Below, one piece after another: positions 26,966 to 36,947 of a DNA stretch of 64,000 nucleotides (position 1 is the first letter of the stretch; every line of letters starts with the position of its first letter). The DNA comes from an uncultured Prevotellaceae bacterium (lineage in GTDB: Bacteria > Bacteroidota > Bacteroidia > Bacteroidales > Muribaculaceae). The notes under the pieces are model-generated. The model saw nothing but the letters and a program-made list of their open reading frames with translations, searched no databases and was not told the origin of the DNA. The stretch covers positions 145,590 through 209,589 of the forward strand of contig ONGE01000004.1 of the NCBI GenBank assembly GCA_900317325.1. Direction: 5' to 3'. The translations under genes and the position numbers were made by a program.

Positions 26966-27012
26966 GACGAGGGTGCGCGGCACCTGTGTAACGCCCCCCC
27001 TCGTCTTTTTTT
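26966..27012 (+). terminator. Rho-independent terminator after the scaffoldin/adaptor pair
   Basis: GACGAGGG...CCCTCGTC stem with a GC-rich loop, followed by seven T residues. Confidence 0.82.
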
Positions 27013-27047
27013 AGATTGACCATTTCACACATTAAATGATAACTATT

Positions 27048-29180
27048 ATGAAAACACAATCTGTTACTGCAACAAGCTCATCGGCCATTTTTCTTGCTAT
27101 GGCGATGGCATTGATGGTCCTCATGCCTGGTACTGCCCATGCATGGGATTTTACTTACAATGGACTGCATTTCGACATCATCGCAGAAGATGAAGTGGAA
27201 GTGACCTACTTTATGAATCCATTAGAGTCGGGCTACGAGGGTAATATTGTCATTCCCGCCGAGGCTACACGATATGATGGCAGCATCTATCGGGTTACCT
27301 CTATCGGTGAACATGCCTTCTACCGTTGCGGTGCCCTTACCAGCATCGTGATTCCAAACTCGGTGCGCAACATCGGCAAGGAAGCCTTCATGGATTGCGA
27401 AGCCTTGACTGTCCTTAATCTGCCCCCCTCGGTCGAAACGATCGGCGAGCAGGCTTTCATGTGGTGTGATGGCCTGACCAGCGTCACGATTCCAGGCATA
27501 GTGCAGACCTTGGGTGTAAATGCATTCTACGGCTGCAAGGGCTTGACTAGTGTGACTGTCGGTGCCCATGAAATCTGTGATGAGGCCTTTATTCACTGTT
27601 CGGCCATTACCGAGGCTCACATCGGCCCAGGTGTCGAAGTCATCGGTGTGGGCCCTTTCACATCGTGTCCCATGCTGACCACGCTCACGGTGGATGAGGA
27701 CAATCCGTTCTTTGATTCCCGTGACGGCTGCAACGCCATTATTGAGACGGCTACGGGTAACCTTGTGCAGGGCTGCCAGACGACAGTCATTCCCCAAGGC
27801 ATTGTGTCGATTGGCGAACAAGCTTACTGGGGACATGATGAACTGACGGAAATCATACTCCCGTCTTCGGTCACAACTATCGGCAGCCGTGCTTTTTCCG
27901 GCACCGGTGTCATCGATGTGACTATCCCTAATACGGTGACGCATATAGGCGATGCCGCATTCTTTGGCTGCCCATCCCTGGAGAGCATCACATTCTCAAA
28001 TGCGATGACTGTCATCAGTGATGAGATGTGTCGCCAATGCGATAATTTGGCGAGTGTGACCATCCCCGATGGGGTGACGCGCATCGGCGATTATGCGTTT
28101 TATATGGCTAGCATTGATAATTTGTCGTTAGGTAATACGATTACCGAAATCGGTAATTATGCTCTTGGCTTTAACGAGTTCACCCAGTTGGATCTTCCTG
28201 CTTCTCTCATAACGATAGGCGATTATGCCTTTCAATCATGCTCAAATCTAACAAGCCTGGTTCTTCCTGACTCGCTTGTTTCGATTGGCGAGTATGCCTT
28301 TACTGATAACACCGAATTGACTTCGGTTTCTTTCCCTCATTCGCTCACGGCAATAGGTCGCTGTGCTTTTTATTCCTGCACCAAATTGGAGCATGTCGTG
28401 ATTCCTAACTCTGTCACGAGTATCGGGCCTTCTCCTTTCAATTCCTGCAGGGCGATGGAGTCTATTGTTGTAGAGGAAGGTAACCCGGTCTATGATTCTC
28501 GAGGAGGCTGCCGGGGCATTATCGAGACCGCCAGCAATAAGTTGGTTCAAGGTTGCAAAAGGACATCGATTCCTGACGGAGTCAATATTATCGGTGAGAA
28601 AGCCTATGCCGCTCAGTGGAATTTGTATTATGTCACGCTTCCCAATTCGGTCAAGGTCATTGAGGATGAGGCCTTCCACACTTGCGCCAATCTGTCTGAT
28701 ATTGTCATCCCCGACTCGGTGATAAGGATAGGCAACTCGGCCTTCGGTAGCTGTGTCAGGCTCAGTAGTGTCACCATTGGCGCTTCGGCTGCCGAAATCG
28801 GGAGTTCCTGCTTTGCCGGTTGCAGGTACCTCACTAATGTGACATGTCGCGCCCTGGTACCTCCCGCCTGTGTGTCAAGCACATTCAACGACCGATACAG
28901 CAAGGCTACCTTGCGCGTGATGCGTCCCTCGCTCGATGCCTACAGGGCTCACGAGGTGTGGAGCCTGTTCTCCAACATCGAGGCGCTGCCGGGAGCAGGC
29001 CCCGGTGACATGAACGGCGACGGCGAGTTCACGGTGAGCGACATCACGCTGCTCATCAACGCCGTCGTTGGAGCCGGTGAAAACGTCGAGTACAATGCCG
29101 ATGCCGATGTGAACGGTGACGGCGACGTGAATATCACCGATGTCATCCAGCTCATCAACCAGATGATGTCTGCGCGTTGA
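27048..29180 (+). CDS. BspA-like leucine-rich repeat surface protein with C-terminal dockerin
   Basis: 710 residues from ATG 27048 (an upstream ATG at 27036 adds MITI). Signal peptide with a long hydrophobic core ends ...GTAHA (~33). Then a short lead domain (WDFTYNGLHFDIIAEDEVEVTYF) and many ~23-residue TpLRR/LRR_5 repeats of the form IGexAFxxCxxLTSVtIPnSV. They are interrupted by a non-repeat insert seen in all BspA-like proteins here (NPFFDSRDGCNAIIETATGNL) and capped by a CRALVPP/Trp segment. The dockerin pair (DMNGDGEFTVSDITLLI, DVNGDGDVNITDVIQLI) closes it. BspA proteins bind fibronectin, fibrinogen or other cells; ligand here unknown. The terminator just upstream leaves little room for a promoter, so expression may depend on readthrough. 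Confidence 0.9.
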   Translation: MKTQSVTATSSSAIFLAMAMALMVLMPGTAHAWDFTYNGLHFDIIAEDEVEVTYFMNPLESGYEGNIVIPAEATRYDGSIYRVTSIGEHAFYRCGALTSIVIPNSVRNIGKEAFMDCEALTVLNLPPSVETIGEQAFMWCDGLTSVTIPGIVQTLGVNAFYGCKGLTSVTVGAHEICDEAFIHCSAITEAHIGPGVEVIGVGPFTSCPMLTTLTVDEDNPFFDSRDGCNAIIETATGNLVQGCQTTVIPQGIVSIGEQAYWGHDELTEIILPSSVTTIGSRAFSGTGVIDVTIPNTVTHIGDAAFFGCPSLESITFSNAMTVISDEMCRQCDNLASVTIPDGVTRIGDYAFYMASIDNLSLGNTITEIGNYALGFNEFTQLDLPASLITIGDYAFQSCSNLTSLVLPDSLVSIGEYAFTDNTELTSVSFPHSLTAIGRCAFYSCTKLEHVVIPNSVTSIGPSPFNSCRAMESIVVEEGNPVYDSRGGCRGIIETASNKLVQGCKRTSIPDGVNIIGEKAYAAQWNLYYVTLPNSVKVIEDEAFHTCANLSDIVIPDSVIRIGNSAFGSCVRLSSVTIGASAAEIGSSCFAGCRYLTNVTCRALVPPACVSSTFNDRYSKATLRVMRPSLDAYRAHEVWSLFSNIEALPGAGPGDMNGDGEFTVSDITLLINAVVGAGENVEYNADADVNGDGDVNITDVIQLINQMMSAR

Positions 29181-29220
29181 GACACATCACGGTTCTCTTT
29201 ACACCTGGATTCCAAAACAA

Positions 29221-29259
29221 AACGGTGTGCCACCATCATGGCGGCGCACCGTTCTTTTT
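29221..29259 (+). terminator. Rho-independent terminator
   Basis: AACGGTGTGCC / GGCGCACCGTT stem (one G-T pair) with an 11-base loop, followed by CTTTTTG, 40 bp after the BspA-like gene. Confidence 0.82.
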
Positions 29260-29298
29260 GTGAGGCAGATAGCTTTCGGACCTCGGCCTCGACCCAAA

Positions 29299-29340
29299 GT
29301 GTCAAAAAATTAGACACTAAGGTGTCAAAAAATTAGACGA
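29299..29340. promoter_or_regulatory. Twin 19-bp palindromes, operator-like, site 2
   Basis: GTGTCAAAAAATTAGACAC at 29299-29317 (perfect arms) and GTGTCAAAAAATTAGACGA at 29322-29340. The 23-bp period and the 49-bp distance to the -7 box are identical to site 1. Confidence 0.78.
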
Positions 29341-29365
29341 TTGCCATAAAAGACGTCTGCTTCTG

Positions 29366-29396
29366 TTGCCCGAGGCGATATCATTGACTAAGTTTG
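29366..29396 (+). promoter_or_regulatory. Promoter of the C10 peptidase gene
   Basis: TTG (29366-29368), 20-bp spacer, TAAGTTTG (29389-29396), about 85 bp before the ATG. Confidence 0.7.
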
Positions 29397-29480
29397 TAAA
29401 CACAATCAGTGTGCCCGAACGGCAGGCTGTAAATCAAACAGTAATCGCCTAATTATTAATCTAACAATACATTGAGAAAG

Positions 29481-32117
29481 ATGAAAAAGAGAACATTTTA
29501 CCTAGCTATCGTGATGGCGCTCAGCGTGGTGATGAGTGCCCTGGCGGCTCCCGTTGACGAGGCCGCTGCCCGCCTTGCTGCCATGCAGGTATTTAATAAC
29601 CCGTCGGGAGCACCCGGCTTCAGGTCTGGTCTGCCCTCGGGCAACCTGCAACTGTTGCGTGCCGAACCCAGCGATGTGATGGCCGGTCAGGCTGCCTATT
29701 TTATCTACAACACCGACAACGCTTTTGTCGTGGTCGCCGGTGATGACCGCGCAGGCATTCTGGCCCGTGGCGGCGCTCCGTTGGACTTGAACCGCATCCC
29801 CTGCGGCCTGCAATGGCTGCTCGAGATGTACAAGGACGAGGTGGACTTCCTGCTGGCGCATCCCCAACTGAATATCACGGCTCCTGCTCTGGGTTCGGGC
29901 ACAAGTGTGGCCCCGCTGTTGACCACCCAATGGGGCCAGGGTTATCCTTACAACAACGATTGCCCTGTTTATAGAGGCACGGCGTGTGTGACAGGCTGCG
30001 CTTGTACTTCGTTGGCTCAGGTAATCAATTACTGGAGGTATGCCGATATCACGTCACCAATCGATGCCTATACCACTTCGTCTTTGGGCATTTATCTTGA
30101 GGAACTGCCGCCTGCCGACTTTGATTGGGACCAGATGATCGAGAACTATTACTACATGCCCTTTGACGATGTTCAGGCTGGCGCTGTAGCGAAATTGATG
30201 CGCTATGTTGGTCAGGCCGAGCAGATGGATTACGCCCCCGATGGTAGCGGAGCCAGTGGCAGTGATGTCTTAAGGGCCGCTTTGAAGTTTGGCTATGACG
30301 AGGGTGTGGCGCTCTTGAACAAGGCGAACTTCCTTGCCGACCAGTGGGCAGGTGTCTTGCAGGCTGAGTTGCAGGCAGGTCGCCCTGTCGTGTATATTGG
30401 CCATGACAAATACTCCGGTGGTGGCCATGCTTTCAATGTGGATGGCTATGACGCCGAGAACGGCCTCTACCATGTGAACTTCGGATGGGACGGTGATGGC
30501 GACACCTACTGTGCCTTGAATGATTTCTCGGCCTACGGTTACACCTTTTCCAATCTCCAGTCGATGCTTATTGGCATCCAGCCCCCCGATAACGTTGAGA
30601 CCGCAGTTACTGTGGCTCCCTCGTCGCTGTTGTTCAACAGCCAGCCGGGCAATCGCGTAATCAAGTCGTTCACTGTCAAGGGCAGTGCGTTGCAGGGTAA
30701 CCTGTCACTGGCGCTTGACGACCCGACGGGTTCCTATGCCATCAACAAGACTACCCTCACTGCCGGTGAGGCTTCCGATATGGCAACCGTGCAGGTGACT
30801 TACAATCCTGCCGGAGTGGGTGTGCATAATGCCAGCGTGATTATCAGCGGTGGCGGCATTGAGCCGCAGACGGTGAGCTTGAGCGGCTTTGCTGTTGATG
30901 TGACCCCGACGATTGAAGTCGATCCGGCTTCGTTGTCGTTTGAAACGACAGTGGGCGAGACCGTGACATCGACCTTCACAGTCAAGGGTGTGAACCTTAC
31001 CTCTGGATTGACGCTTGCGCTCAATGGTGACAGTGAGGACTTTGCCATCGACAAGTCATTCGTCTCGGTTGTTGCGGCTGCCGGGATTGTCACCGTTACG
31101 GTAACCTACGCGCCTGCCGAGGTGGGCGAGTCCGATGCTACAGTGACTGTTACCGGTAGCGGCGCCGAGGCAAAGACGGTGACGCTGCACGGAGTTGCCA
31201 ATGCTCCTGCCGCCCCCGCTCAGCCCGGCTTTACGCTGGACTGCGAGCAGGTGGATTTCGGCTACGGCTTCAACGGCTATGGTGAGAACCGCAAGATTAT
31301 GCTCACAGGTGAGGGCCTCGCCGGCAATCTCACCTTGAAGTTGGTGGGTGGCGACAGCATCCACTTCAGTGTCAGCCCGAGCACCATCACTCCCGAGATG
31401 GCCGCCCAAGGTGTGGAAATCAACCTGCGTTTCTTCCCCTACAACGTGGGACGACTCAGCACCCGCCTGGTCATTTCCAGCCCCGATGTCGCTGACAAGG
31501 AGGTGCCTCTCACTGGCTATGGCATCAAGACCGGCGCCTATCTCTATCCGAGCGCCGATTCGATGAGCTTTGAGACCTCGGTAGGGCACTCCGTTCTCAA
31601 GACCGTAGGGGTGCTCAAGAAGAATTTTGAAGGCTGGATTGCCGCACCTGGAGCTAATCATGCCCCCGGCAGCATGGATCCTGTCCTCCCTGTAGTTTTT
31701 ACTTCGGTGTTCTGCAATATCGAGGGTGATGAGGAAGGTAATTTCAGCATCGTGTCAACTAACATGACTAAGAACTCTGCGGGTTGTGACAGCGTGATCT
31801 TCACCATCTGCTACACGCCGATGGAGGAAGGCACTCACACGGCCAATCTTGTTTTCTCGACGTTGATATTGAACAACCAATATCCTGCTTATCCTGTCAC
31901 GATACCCATCACGGGTGTCGCAACGGGTGACAGTGCTGCCGGTGACCTGAACGGTGACGGCCAGTTGACGGTGAGCGATGTGATTCTGCTCATCAATGAC
32001 CTCATCAGCTCCAATCGCATGGTGACGGCCAATCCTGTTGCCGACATGAACGGCGACGGCGATGTGAACATCACCGATGTCGTCAATCTCATCGACGCTG
32101 TGATGCACGCCGAGTGA
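29481..32117 (+). CDS. C10 family cysteine peptidase (streptopain-like) with Ig-like repeats and dockerin
   Basis: 878 residues from ATG 29481 (in-frame TTG at 29472). Signal peptide ~1-22. A Spi/propeptide-like segment (~23-110; AAARLAAMQVF, YFIYNTDNAFVVVAGDD) precedes the papain-like C10 domain (~140-370). Catalytic Cys is probably C173 in TGCACTSLAQVINYW and the His H316 in GGGHAFNVDGYD, followed by YHVNFGWDGDGD. Three to four ~100-residue Ig-like repeats follow (VAPSSLLFNSQPG; VDPASLSFETTVG; CEQVDFGYGFNG). The dockerin pair (DLNGDGQLTVSDVILLI, DMNGDGDVNITDVVNLI) ends it. Family members include streptopain and interpain A, made as zymogens. Substrate here unknown; extracellular protein degradation or processing of surface partners is inferred. 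Confidence 0.92.
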   Translation: MKKRTFYLAIVMALSVVMSALAAPVDEAAARLAAMQVFNNPSGAPGFRSGLPSGNLQLLRAEPSDVMAGQAAYFIYNTDNAFVVVAGDDRAGILARGGAPLDLNRIPCGLQWLLEMYKDEVDFLLAHPQLNITAPALGSGTSVAPLLTTQWGQGYPYNNDCPVYRGTACVTGCACTSLAQVINYWRYADITSPIDAYTTSSLGIYLEELPPADFDWDQMIENYYYMPFDDVQAGAVAKLMRYVGQAEQMDYAPDGSGASGSDVLRAALKFGYDEGVALLNKANFLADQWAGVLQAELQAGRPVVYIGHDKYSGGGHAFNVDGYDAENGLYHVNFGWDGDGDTYCALNDFSAYGYTFSNLQSMLIGIQPPDNVETAVTVAPSSLLFNSQPGNRVIKSFTVKGSALQGNLSLALDDPTGSYAINKTTLTAGEASDMATVQVTYNPAGVGVHNASVIISGGGIEPQTVSLSGFAVDVTPTIEVDPASLSFETTVGETVTSTFTVKGVNLTSGLTLALNGDSEDFAIDKSFVSVVAAAGIVTVTVTYAPAEVGESDATVTVTGSGAEAKTVTLHGVANAPAAPAQPGFTLDCEQVDFGYGFNGYGENRKIMLTGEGLAGNLTLKLVGGDSIHFSVSPSTITPEMAAQGVEINLRFFPYNVGRLSTRLVISSPDVADKEVPLTGYGIKTGAYLYPSADSMSFETSVGHSVLKTVGVLKKNFEGWIAAPGANHAPGSMDPVLPVVFTSVFCNIEGDEEGNFSIVSTNMTKNSAGCDSVIFTICYTPMEEGTHTANLVFSTLILNNQYPAYPVTIPITGVATGDSAAGDLNGDGQLTVSDVILLINDLISSNRMVTANPVADMNGDGDVNITDVVNLIDAVMHAE

Positions 32118-32194
32118 GCGGGTTGGTGAGATTATCAACACGATGCATGTGATTCAAAGAAATAAATCAGATCAATAAGAGACAATCTGTCAGA

Positions 32195-32226
32195 TTTGAT
32201 TTTTGCAGTGATTTTGATTAAGTTTG
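32195..32226 (+). promoter_or_regulatory. Promoter of the 1513-residue BspA-like gene
   Basis: TTTG (32195-32198), 20-bp spacer, TAAGTTTG (32219-32226). Leader ~75 bases. Confidence 0.7.
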
Positions 32227-32307
32227 CAACCTGATGGGTGCCAATCAATAAATGCAAGGCTGATAGCTCTTAGACATTAACATTATAAAAATTAAAAACA
32301 GAGGCTT

Positions 32308-35300
32308 ATGAAACAACGATTAAATTTGATGTGTCGAGTGGCGGTGTTGTTACTGGCACTGTTGCCGGTGGCACTATCGCTCCAGGCCCAGGATACTTTC
32401 TGGGTGAACGGCATCCGTTATTCAATTGACTACGAGGATGAGTACTATTGGGGCACTCCCGATATCATCACCCTGAGGGTGATTTCGGCCACGGGCAGCA
32501 CGACCTATAGCGGCGAGATCGTCATTCCTGAAACGGTCAAGGTGAACGTGTCGCGTTACGAAGGTTCGTACTATGGCGGTAACTATGATATGTTCTGCCA
32601 GGTCACGTCCATTGGTGAAGATGCCTTCCGCGATTGTACCGGCTTGACAGCTGTCCAGCTCCCCAGGAGCATCAAGAACATCGGCAGGAATGCTTTCTAC
32701 GGCTGTACAGGTCTGAGTGAATTGACCATTCCTAACGGTGTGAGCAGCATCGGAGAGCAGGCTTTCGCTTATTGCACAAGTCTGACGTCAATGACGTTGC
32801 CCAACTCGGTGACCTCGTTGGGATGGAACGCGTTTTACTCGTGTACAGGGCTGAGAAACGTGACGCTCTCCAAGAGCTTGACCAGCCTTAATGGTACCTT
32901 CGTGGGCTGCACGGGCTTGACCACTGTGTCGGTTCCCGCTGGTGTGCAGTCGCTCAACACCACGTTCAACGGCTGTACGGCATTGACGACGGTGCAGTTG
33001 CCTCGATCGCTCAAATCGATTGAAGAAGCTGCGTTTGACGGTTGCTCTTCTCTGGCAAGCATCTATCTGCCCGAGGGTGTGGATTACATCGGCAAGCAGG
33101 CCTTCCGCAACACTGCTTTGACGTCAGTGGAACTGCCGAGCCGTGTGTCCAAGGTGTTCGAGAATGCCTTTGAGGGCTGCACGCAGTTGACCTCGGTCAC
33201 GAGCCGTAACCTCACGCCGCCCGTAATGGTCAACAACACTGCCTTTGACGGTGAGACCTATGGCACGGCAGCGCTTTATGTTCCTGCAGTGGCTGTTGCC
33301 CAGTACAGCGGCGCCGACTGGTGGAAACTGTTTGAAAACATCGAGGGTCAGGTTGCACTCAATACCCACTACGACTTTGAAGCCGGTGGCATCTATTACC
33401 TGATTACCGGCGGCAATACCGTTGAGGTGACCTACAAAGACACGAATTATAACAGCTATAGCGGCAATGTGACCATCCCTGCCAGCGTGACCTACAACGG
33501 CGTGACCTATAGCGTTACTGCCATCGGTACCTATGCCTTCAACAATTGCACGGGTCTGACCTCTGTTTCGATGCCGGCCACCATCACCAGTATCGGCAGC
33601 TTTGCCTTTAATGGCTGCAATGGATTGACATCACTCAACCTCCCCGAGTCGCTTGCCGCCATCGGCGAGAGGGCATTCATGGACTGCTCGGGCGTGACAT
33701 CACTTACCATTCCTGAAAATGTTACCAGCATCGGTGAATATGCGTTTTCAGGCATCAGAGACCTGACGTCCCTCACCTGGAACGCTCGCGAGTGCTGGAC
33801 CAACGGCAACATGATCACCAGCAGCATCGCCACGTTGACCATCGGCGATGAGGTGGTTGTGATTCCAGGGAACCTGGCCTATTGTTCTGCCATCACGACA
33901 GTGGAGATTCCGCAGTCGGTGAAGTTTATTGGTCAGGAAGCTTTCAATGGCTGTAATGGTGTGACATCGCTGACGATTCCCCAGAATGTGGTTGACATAG
34001 GCACTAATGCCTTTGCAAACATCAACAACCTGACCTCGCTCACCTGGAACGCCCGCGAGTGCTGGACCAACGGCAATATGCCCACCTATCGCATCACTTC
34101 GTTGACTATCGGCGATGGTGTAAAGATTATACCCTCCTATCTGGCCCGGAACTCCCAAATCACAACACTGTCGATTCCTGAGAGTGCTACAATCATTGGC
34201 GCATACGCTTTCAATCAATGCCGTGGCTTGACCAGTGTGGTCATTCCTGACAATGTCACCTTCATTGGTAAAAGCGCTTTCTACAGTTGCTATAATGTGA
34301 CAGACCTCACATTGGGCAAGTCGGTGACGACGATCGACGCCTACGCCTTCATAGATTGCCGCATGAACACGCTCACATGGAATGCGCGCAACCTCAGCTT
34401 GGATGATTCAAGCGGGAACAATCAGTACGATTATGGTAACTCGATAGAGAAGCCTGCTATTTTTGATTTCACAGCGGTGTCGCAGTTAACCATCGGTAAC
34501 GAGGTGGAACAATTGCCCAACTATTTCGCCTATCAATCCAGGGTGGCGACTGTGGAGATTCCTAACTCGGTCACTGCTATCGGAAATTTTGCCTTTGCCG
34601 AATGCGACGTGTTGACCGATGTCACACTGCCGACAGGCCTCATCACTATTGGCGAAAGTGCTTTCGAGAACTGTGAAGTGTTGGCTCATGCCGACTTGCC
34701 CAGTTCGTTGACAACGCTAGGTGCACGCGCTTTTTATGGCTGTGGTAGACTCACCAGCCTTGCTGTGCCGGCCTCACTCACCTCGTTCGGCAAGTGGGCA
34801 TTCAACCAGTGTCTTGGCTTGGAAACCATCGTTGTCGATAGCGAGAACCCCGTGTATGACAGCCGTGAGAACTGCAACATCATGTTCAAGACCGTCAACG
34901 ACAGCATCATGTTGATGGGTAAGAATGCAGTGCTGCCCAGCTCGCTGACGGCCATTCCTGACTCGGCCTTCTATGGCCATACCGAAATCACCCACATGGA
35001 GATTCCTGCATCGGTTACAAGGATCGGCAAAGACGCATTCAACGGTTGCTATAACTTGACTTCTGTAACGCTTCCCGATGGGTTGACACAGATGGGAGAT
35101 CGTGTATTCTACGGTTGTTCAAAACTGACTTCGGTCACGCTGCCGACGGCACTGACTCAGATTGGTGAATGCGCTTTCATGCTGTGCTCTAAATTGAATT
35201 CTGTCACGATTCCTGCTTCGTTGACTCAAATCGGTAAACGTGCATTCTCTAATTGTAGAGCTCTGCAGTCGATCACTGTCGAGAGCGGCAATCCGGTTTA

Positions 35301-36849
35301 TGATTCACGTGGCAACTGCAACGCCATTATCGAAACTGCCAGCAACACCTTGACCGAAGGCTGTCTTTCGACGGTAATCCCGTCCACGGTGAAGACCATC
35401 GGACAGTATGCTTTCCAAGGCCGCTCGCCGTCCATTGTCACGATTCCTACTGGTGTTGAGACCATAGCCAGCTATGCTTATTATCAGTGTGATGTTGAGA
35501 ATCTCTCTTTTGGTGAAACACTCAAGTCTGTCGGTTATTCTGCTTTTGGCGGCTGTGACAATTTGACGACAATCTCCTTCGGCAATTCGGTTGAGACCAT
35601 CGGTGATTATGCTTTCAGCGGTTGCGATAAGTTGATGAATATCGATTTTGGTCATTCATTGGTGTCAATCGGTGATTATGCTTTCAGGAATTCTATCAGT
35701 ACTGTATATAGTGACAATCCCTCAATCTACGTCGATGATAACGGTGAAATGTTCATGCTTGTTCAATATGAAGGATACGATGATTATTACTATACACCCA
35801 TCTATAACAATTATGACGGTTGGTATTGGTACCATAACTGGTACGGAGAGGAAATTTGGATATCTGAAGAAGAACTGAACGAATTGATGAATGTCTCAGG
35901 AACGGTTACGATTACACTTCCTGAATCGTTGAAGACCATCGGAAAATACGCTTTCTATGCTTGCAAGGGACTGAGAAGCGTCGTGATGGCTCCGAACTCA
36001 GTGACATCTATAGGTGATGACGCATTCAGTCAGTGCCGCAGTATCGAGAGCATTGTCATTCCCAAGTCTGTTAAGACGTCGGGATATAGTGCTTTCTCCG
36101 GTTGTAAAATAGATTCGGTTTGCATCAGTGACCTCGTGGCATGGTGTGACATCGACTTCAAGAATTCTAATAGCAATCCCGTTAATGGAAGTAAAGGACT
36201 GTATCTGAACGGCGAAAAGATTGTTGACCTTGTGATCCCCGTTGGTGTGAACGCAATCAAGGAAAACGCATTTGTCGGCTGTAAGGGATTGAATAGCGCA
36301 ACGATCGCCAACTCGGTCAAGAGCATCGGATACGATGCATTTTATGATTGCACGGATTTGATGCGTGTGGACATCGGTGACTCAGTGGATTCGATTTCCA
36401 GCTATTCGTTCACTGATTGCACTGGTCTGGTAACTCTTAGCCTGGGTCGCTCGATGAGGTTCATTGGCTACATGTCGTTCTATAACGCTCCCATCGAGAG
36501 CCTGACTTCCTTGGCGACAACGCCCCCCGTCGTTGAGAGCTACAATCCGTTCTCTTGCTATTCGACTGCCACCTTGCGTGTGCCGATGGCTTCGGTCGAG
36601 GCTTATAAGGCCGCCACTATCTGGAAGAAGTTCACTAACGTTGAGGGTATTCCCGGCGGTGGTCCCGGCGACTTGAACGGCGATGGTGAGTTGAGCGTCA
36701 GCGACGTCACGATGCTCATCAATCTCATCATGAGTGCCGGCGAGGAAGGAATCGATGGTAATGGCGTGGCCGATGTGAACGGCGATGGTATGGTTAACGT
36801 CAGCGACATCGTTCTGCTCATCGAAATGGCGCTTAATTCGACCAGATAG
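32308..36849 (+). CDS. Giant BspA-like leucine-rich repeat protein with C-terminal dockerin
   Basis: 1513 residues. Signal peptide ~1-27 (VAVLLLALLPVALSLQAQ). Two or more lead modules of the type FWVNGIRYSID and YDFEAGGIYYLITGGNTVEVTY are each followed by a long run of ~23-residue LRR_5 repeats (IGexAFnxCxxLTSVtIPxSV). Conserved inserts occur (NPVYDSRENCNIMF; NPVYDSRGNCNAIIET), and a Tyr-rich island (~1145-1180; YEGYDDYYYTPIYNNYDGWYWYHNWYG) breaks the solenoid. A repeat block around SLTWNARECWTNGNM is duplicated 267 bp apart. C-terminal dockerin pair (DLNGDGELSVSDVTMLI, DVNGDGMVNVSDIVLLI). Likely a surface adhesin; ligand unknown. Confidence 0.92.
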   Translation: MKQRLNLMCRVAVLLLALLPVALSLQAQDTFWVNGIRYSIDYEDEYYWGTPDIITLRVISATGSTTYSGEIVIPETVKVNVSRYEGSYYGGNYDMFCQVTSIGEDAFRDCTGLTAVQLPRSIKNIGRNAFYGCTGLSELTIPNGVSSIGEQAFAYCTSLTSMTLPNSVTSLGWNAFYSCTGLRNVTLSKSLTSLNGTFVGCTGLTTVSVPAGVQSLNTTFNGCTALTTVQLPRSLKSIEEAAFDGCSSLASIYLPEGVDYIGKQAFRNTALTSVELPSRVSKVFENAFEGCTQLTSVTSRNLTPPVMVNNTAFDGETYGTAALYVPAVAVAQYSGADWWKLFENIEGQVALNTHYDFEAGGIYYLITGGNTVEVTYKDTNYNSYSGNVTIPASVTYNGVTYSVTAIGTYAFNNCTGLTSVSMPATITSIGSFAFNGCNGLTSLNLPESLAAIGERAFMDCSGVTSLTIPENVTSIGEYAFSGIRDLTSLTWNARECWTNGNMITSSIATLTIGDEVVVIPGNLAYCSAITTVEIPQSVKFIGQEAFNGCNGVTSLTIPQNVVDIGTNAFANINNLTSLTWNARECWTNGNMPTYRITSLTIGDGVKIIPSYLARNSQITTLSIPESATIIGAYAFNQCRGLTSVVIPDNVTFIGKSAFYSCYNVTDLTLGKSVTTIDAYAFIDCRMNTLTWNARNLSLDDSSGNNQYDYGNSIEKPAIFDFTAVSQLTIGNEVEQLPNYFAYQSRVATVEIPNSVTAIGNFAFAECDVLTDVTLPTGLITIGESAFENCEVLAHADLPSSLTTLGARAFYGCGRLTSLAVPASLTSFGKWAFNQCLGLETIVVDSENPVYDSRENCNIMFKTVNDSIMLMGKNAVLPSSLTAIPDSAFYGHTEITHMEIPASVTRIGKDAFNGCYNLTSVTLPDGLTQMGDRVFYGCSKLTSVTLPTALTQIGECAFMLCSKLNSVTIPASLTQIGKRAFSNCRALQSITVESGNPVYDSRGNCNAIIETASNTLTEGCLSTVIPSTVKTIGQYAFQGRSPSIVTIPTGVETIASYAYYQCDVENLSFGETLKSVGYSAFGGCDNLTTISFGNSVETIGDYAFSGCDKLMNIDFGHSLVSIGDYAFRNSISTVYSDNPSIYVDDNGEMFMLVQYEGYDDYYYTPIYNNYDGWYWYHNWYGEEIWISEEELNELMNVSGTVTITLPESLKTIGKYAFYACKGLRSVVMAPNSVTSIGDDAFSQCRSIESIVIPKSVKTSGYSAFSGCKIDSVCISDLVAWCDIDFKNSNSNPVNGSKGLYLNGEKIVDLVIPVGVNAIKENAFVGCKGLNSATIANSVKSIGYDAFYDCTDLMRVDIGDSVDSISSYSFTDCTGLVTLSLGRSMRFIGYMSFYNAPIESLTSLATTPPVVESYNPFSCYSTATLRVPMASVEAYKAATIWKKFTNVEGIPGGGPGDLNGDGELSVSDVTMLINLIMSAGEEGIDGNGVADVNGDGMVNVSDIVLLIEMALNSTR

Positions 36850-36886
36850 AGACAAGTGGTCTCTCCATGTATTAGAAGTAGAGTTT

Positions 36887-36923
36887 AAGGTGCGCCGCGC
36901 GTCTTTGCCGGCGCACCTTTTTC
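36887..36923 (+). terminator. Rho-independent terminator
   Basis: AAGGTGCGCCG / CGGCGCACCTT stem with a T-rich tail (TTTCCC). Confidence 0.82.
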
Positions 36924-36947
36924 CCTGACCTGAAAGGGTGAATAAAG

